Position numbers and translations under genes: made by a program | Notes under the pieces: model-generated | Database searches by the model: none | Seen by the model: the letters and a program-made list of their open reading frames with translations, nothing else | What the model was told of the DNA's origin: nothing | Shown: positions 62,808 through 64,000 of the stretch, one piece after another | How the letters are laid out: each line of letters starts with the position of its first letter | Numbering within the stretch: the first letter of the stretch is position 1 | NCBI RefSeq assembly: GCF_040024445.1 | Contig: NZ_CP157276.1 | Span: forward strand, 2,604,001 to 2,668,000 | Source: Prescottella soli | GTDB lineage: Bacteria > Actinomycetota > Actinomycetes > Mycobacteriales > Mycobacteriaceae | Reading direction: 5' to 3' | Length of the DNA stretch: 64,000 nucleotides

Positions 62808-63806
62808 ATGACCGTCGACTATGACGATGCTGACGACGCACGCGGTGTAGCAGCATGGTCCCGTCTGATGCACATCGGCGCACACGAAGGCGATATCGGC
62901 ACCCGGCCAGACCTCTCCAGCCTCGGCATCGACGAGGTACATCGCGTCTGCATCCGCGCATGGAAGTACAGCCGGGCAGACTTCGAACCCAACTTCTCCG
63001 TTGAGCTCAAACGCAGCCAGTGGCGCGAAACCTGCGCACTCGCAGGTTCAATAGCCGAATCACTCATGCTCAGCGCTGCCGCTTACATCGAGGCCGTCTG
63101 GCACCAGCGGGCCATCCAGGCCAAGACAGAACCCGCGGGCATGGCACTCGCCCAACGATATCTCGCCGACAGCGCCATCGACGCCGCAGTTGGCGTCGGG
63201 CATCGGCTGGCCAACTTCGTCGTCCGTGTGGCCCGAACCTCTCCCGACGCCCAAGCCAACCTCGCCCAGCTCACCAGCCGCCAGAAACTCGGTCCCACAT
63301 ACCTCCCGTTCGCCACTGACGACAGTGACGCATGGCTCTCTCTCAACGCAGAGACGGTTAAACGCCTCAAGAAAGCCCTCGATCACTCACTCCACGCAGC
63401 CCCGCTCGACGCACTCCACGAACTGGTTATCTCGCCAGAATGGGTTGCAGCAGCGCATATCCGGGCAGAGAACTTCCACCGATGGCGCAAAGAACACGAG
63501 TACGTGACCGGAGTCGACGCCCACTCAGGCAACGCCCAAGACATCCACGACGCGGAAAAGAAGCACACCGGTCGCGCAGTAGGAGGCTACGGCCGCCGCC
63601 ACAAGGTCAGCGACGGCCTCACAGCGAAAACCACGGATGCCGCCGGTGACAGCATCCGCCGGATCGCACAAGCCTTCGACCTCATCCTCACCAACACAGT
63701 CGGAACTGTGCTCCCCACACAGCACGGCGGATTCACCGTTGACATCGACGACCCCAAAGGTATCCGCACCTACCGCGTTCAGCCCTCGACCGCCACTTAC
63801 AGCTGA
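62808..63806 (+). CDS. Hypothetical protein with a HEPN-like R-x4-H motif
   Basis: A 332-residue protein, strong ribosome site GGAGGA before ATG 62808. It is mostly helical. Near residues 223-240 it reads R-A-E-N-F-H-R-W-R-K-E-H, in which R-x4-H matches the HEPN ribonuclease spacing, and the neighbouring H-R-W-R is common in uncharacterised actinobacterial HEPN-like proteins. No signal or membrane helix. It follows the toxin-antitoxin pair by 210 bp in the same direction. Family assignment is tentative. Confidence 0.6.
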   Translation: MTVDYDDADDARGVAAWSRLMHIGAHEGDIGTRPDLSSLGIDEVHRVCIRAWKYSRADFEPNFSVELKRSQWRETCALAGSIAESLMLSAAAYIEAVWHQRAIQAKTEPAGMALAQRYLADSAIDAAVGVGHRLANFVVRVARTSPDAQANLAQLTSRQKLGPTYLPFATDDSDAWLSLNAETVKRLKKALDHSLHAAPLDALHELVISPEWVAAAHIRAENFHRWRKEHEYVTGVDAHSGNAQDIHDAEKKHTGRAVGGYGRRHKVSDGLTAKTTDAAGDSIRRIAQAFDLILTNTVGTVLPTQHGGFTVDIDDPKGIRTYRVQPSTATYS

Positions 63807-64000
63807 TAGACCGCGATTTTCACTCGCGGCGGCGCGGCAGGCGTCGGAGTCGCCAGGTTTACCAGATCGCGAGTTGCTGGGCTGGGGGCTGGACATAGAG
63901 CTGGGCGCGGTGCCGCGGCGATGCTGCCGCGGCACCTGCCGAGCGGGGCGGTGCTGCCGGCGTCCGCGAGGCCCAGTCCTGCCGCTATTGCGGCGATCCA

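Noticed and set aside
63804-64000. Minus-strand frame at the right edge
   Set aside because: The frame is open to the edge, but it is Ala/Pro-rich with no recognisable motif; too little sequence to call a partial gene.
50000-64000. CRISPR array or complete insertion sequence in the accessory region
   Set aside because: No regularly spaced repeats and no intact transposase with terminal repeats were seen; the direct repeats are only two copies.

Overview
The window looks like chromosome of a high-GC actinomycete of the Nocardiaceae, most likely Rhodococcus or a close relative. The signs are GTG/TTG starts, an Lsr2 nucleoid protein, a Pat-type aminotransferase, the actinobacterial tadA / deaminase-associated protein / tyrA neighbourhood, a FadD19-like acyl-CoA synthetase, protocatechuate dioxygenase genes and a 45-residue peptide resembling the tiny porins of mycolic-acid bacteria. 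The species is inferred from gene content only.

1-10.5 kb is housekeeping: a partial MFS exporter with a MarR regulator, lsr2 with a conserved unknown gene, small accessory proteins, a YCII gene next to the wreck of an ECF sigma factor, a candidate mini-porin, tRNA-Ser(CGA), csbD, tadA, tyrA and an amidase. 10.6-20.4 kb has a ClpB-like AAA+ unfoldase, a cytosine methyltransferase with vsr, a membrane protein, an epimerase, and a translationally coupled CPBP protease / histidine kinase / response regulator set.

20.5-33 kb carries aldose epimerase, a secreted GDPD, a four-gene coupled operon (two SAM methyltransferases, an MTHFR-like protein and a thioesterase), pcaHG with a divergent LysR gene, an IclR regulator, an acyl-CoA synthetase and a 2-hydroxyacid dehydrogenase. 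33-50 kb has tRNA-Arg(ACG) and tRNA-Ser(GCT), pat, a secreted 5'-nucleotidase, and a Ugp-like ABC uptake system with GDPD, DeoR regulator and HAD phosphatase. It also has a DHFR-like reductase, a second amidase, a GAF-LuxR regulator and a secreted esterase.

50-64 kb is accessory. Two 112-bp direct repeats (about 88% identical) flank an M20 hydrolase / MFS / AsnC-type regulator cassette and a decayed antitoxin gene. Immediately right of the second repeat lies the 3' half of a tRNA-Ser(UGA) gene, cut at the anticodon loop, which marks the left end of an integrated element running off the right edge. Inside it are an alpha/beta hydrolase, a WYL regulator, a YdeI-like protein, a HEPN-type Abi protein, Tn3 transposase and EEP nuclease remnants, a TacA/TacT-like toxin-antitoxin pair with its own dyad, and a second possible HEPN protein. 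No integrase, CRISPR array or intact insertion sequence is visible. The element looks like a partly decayed defence/stress island.
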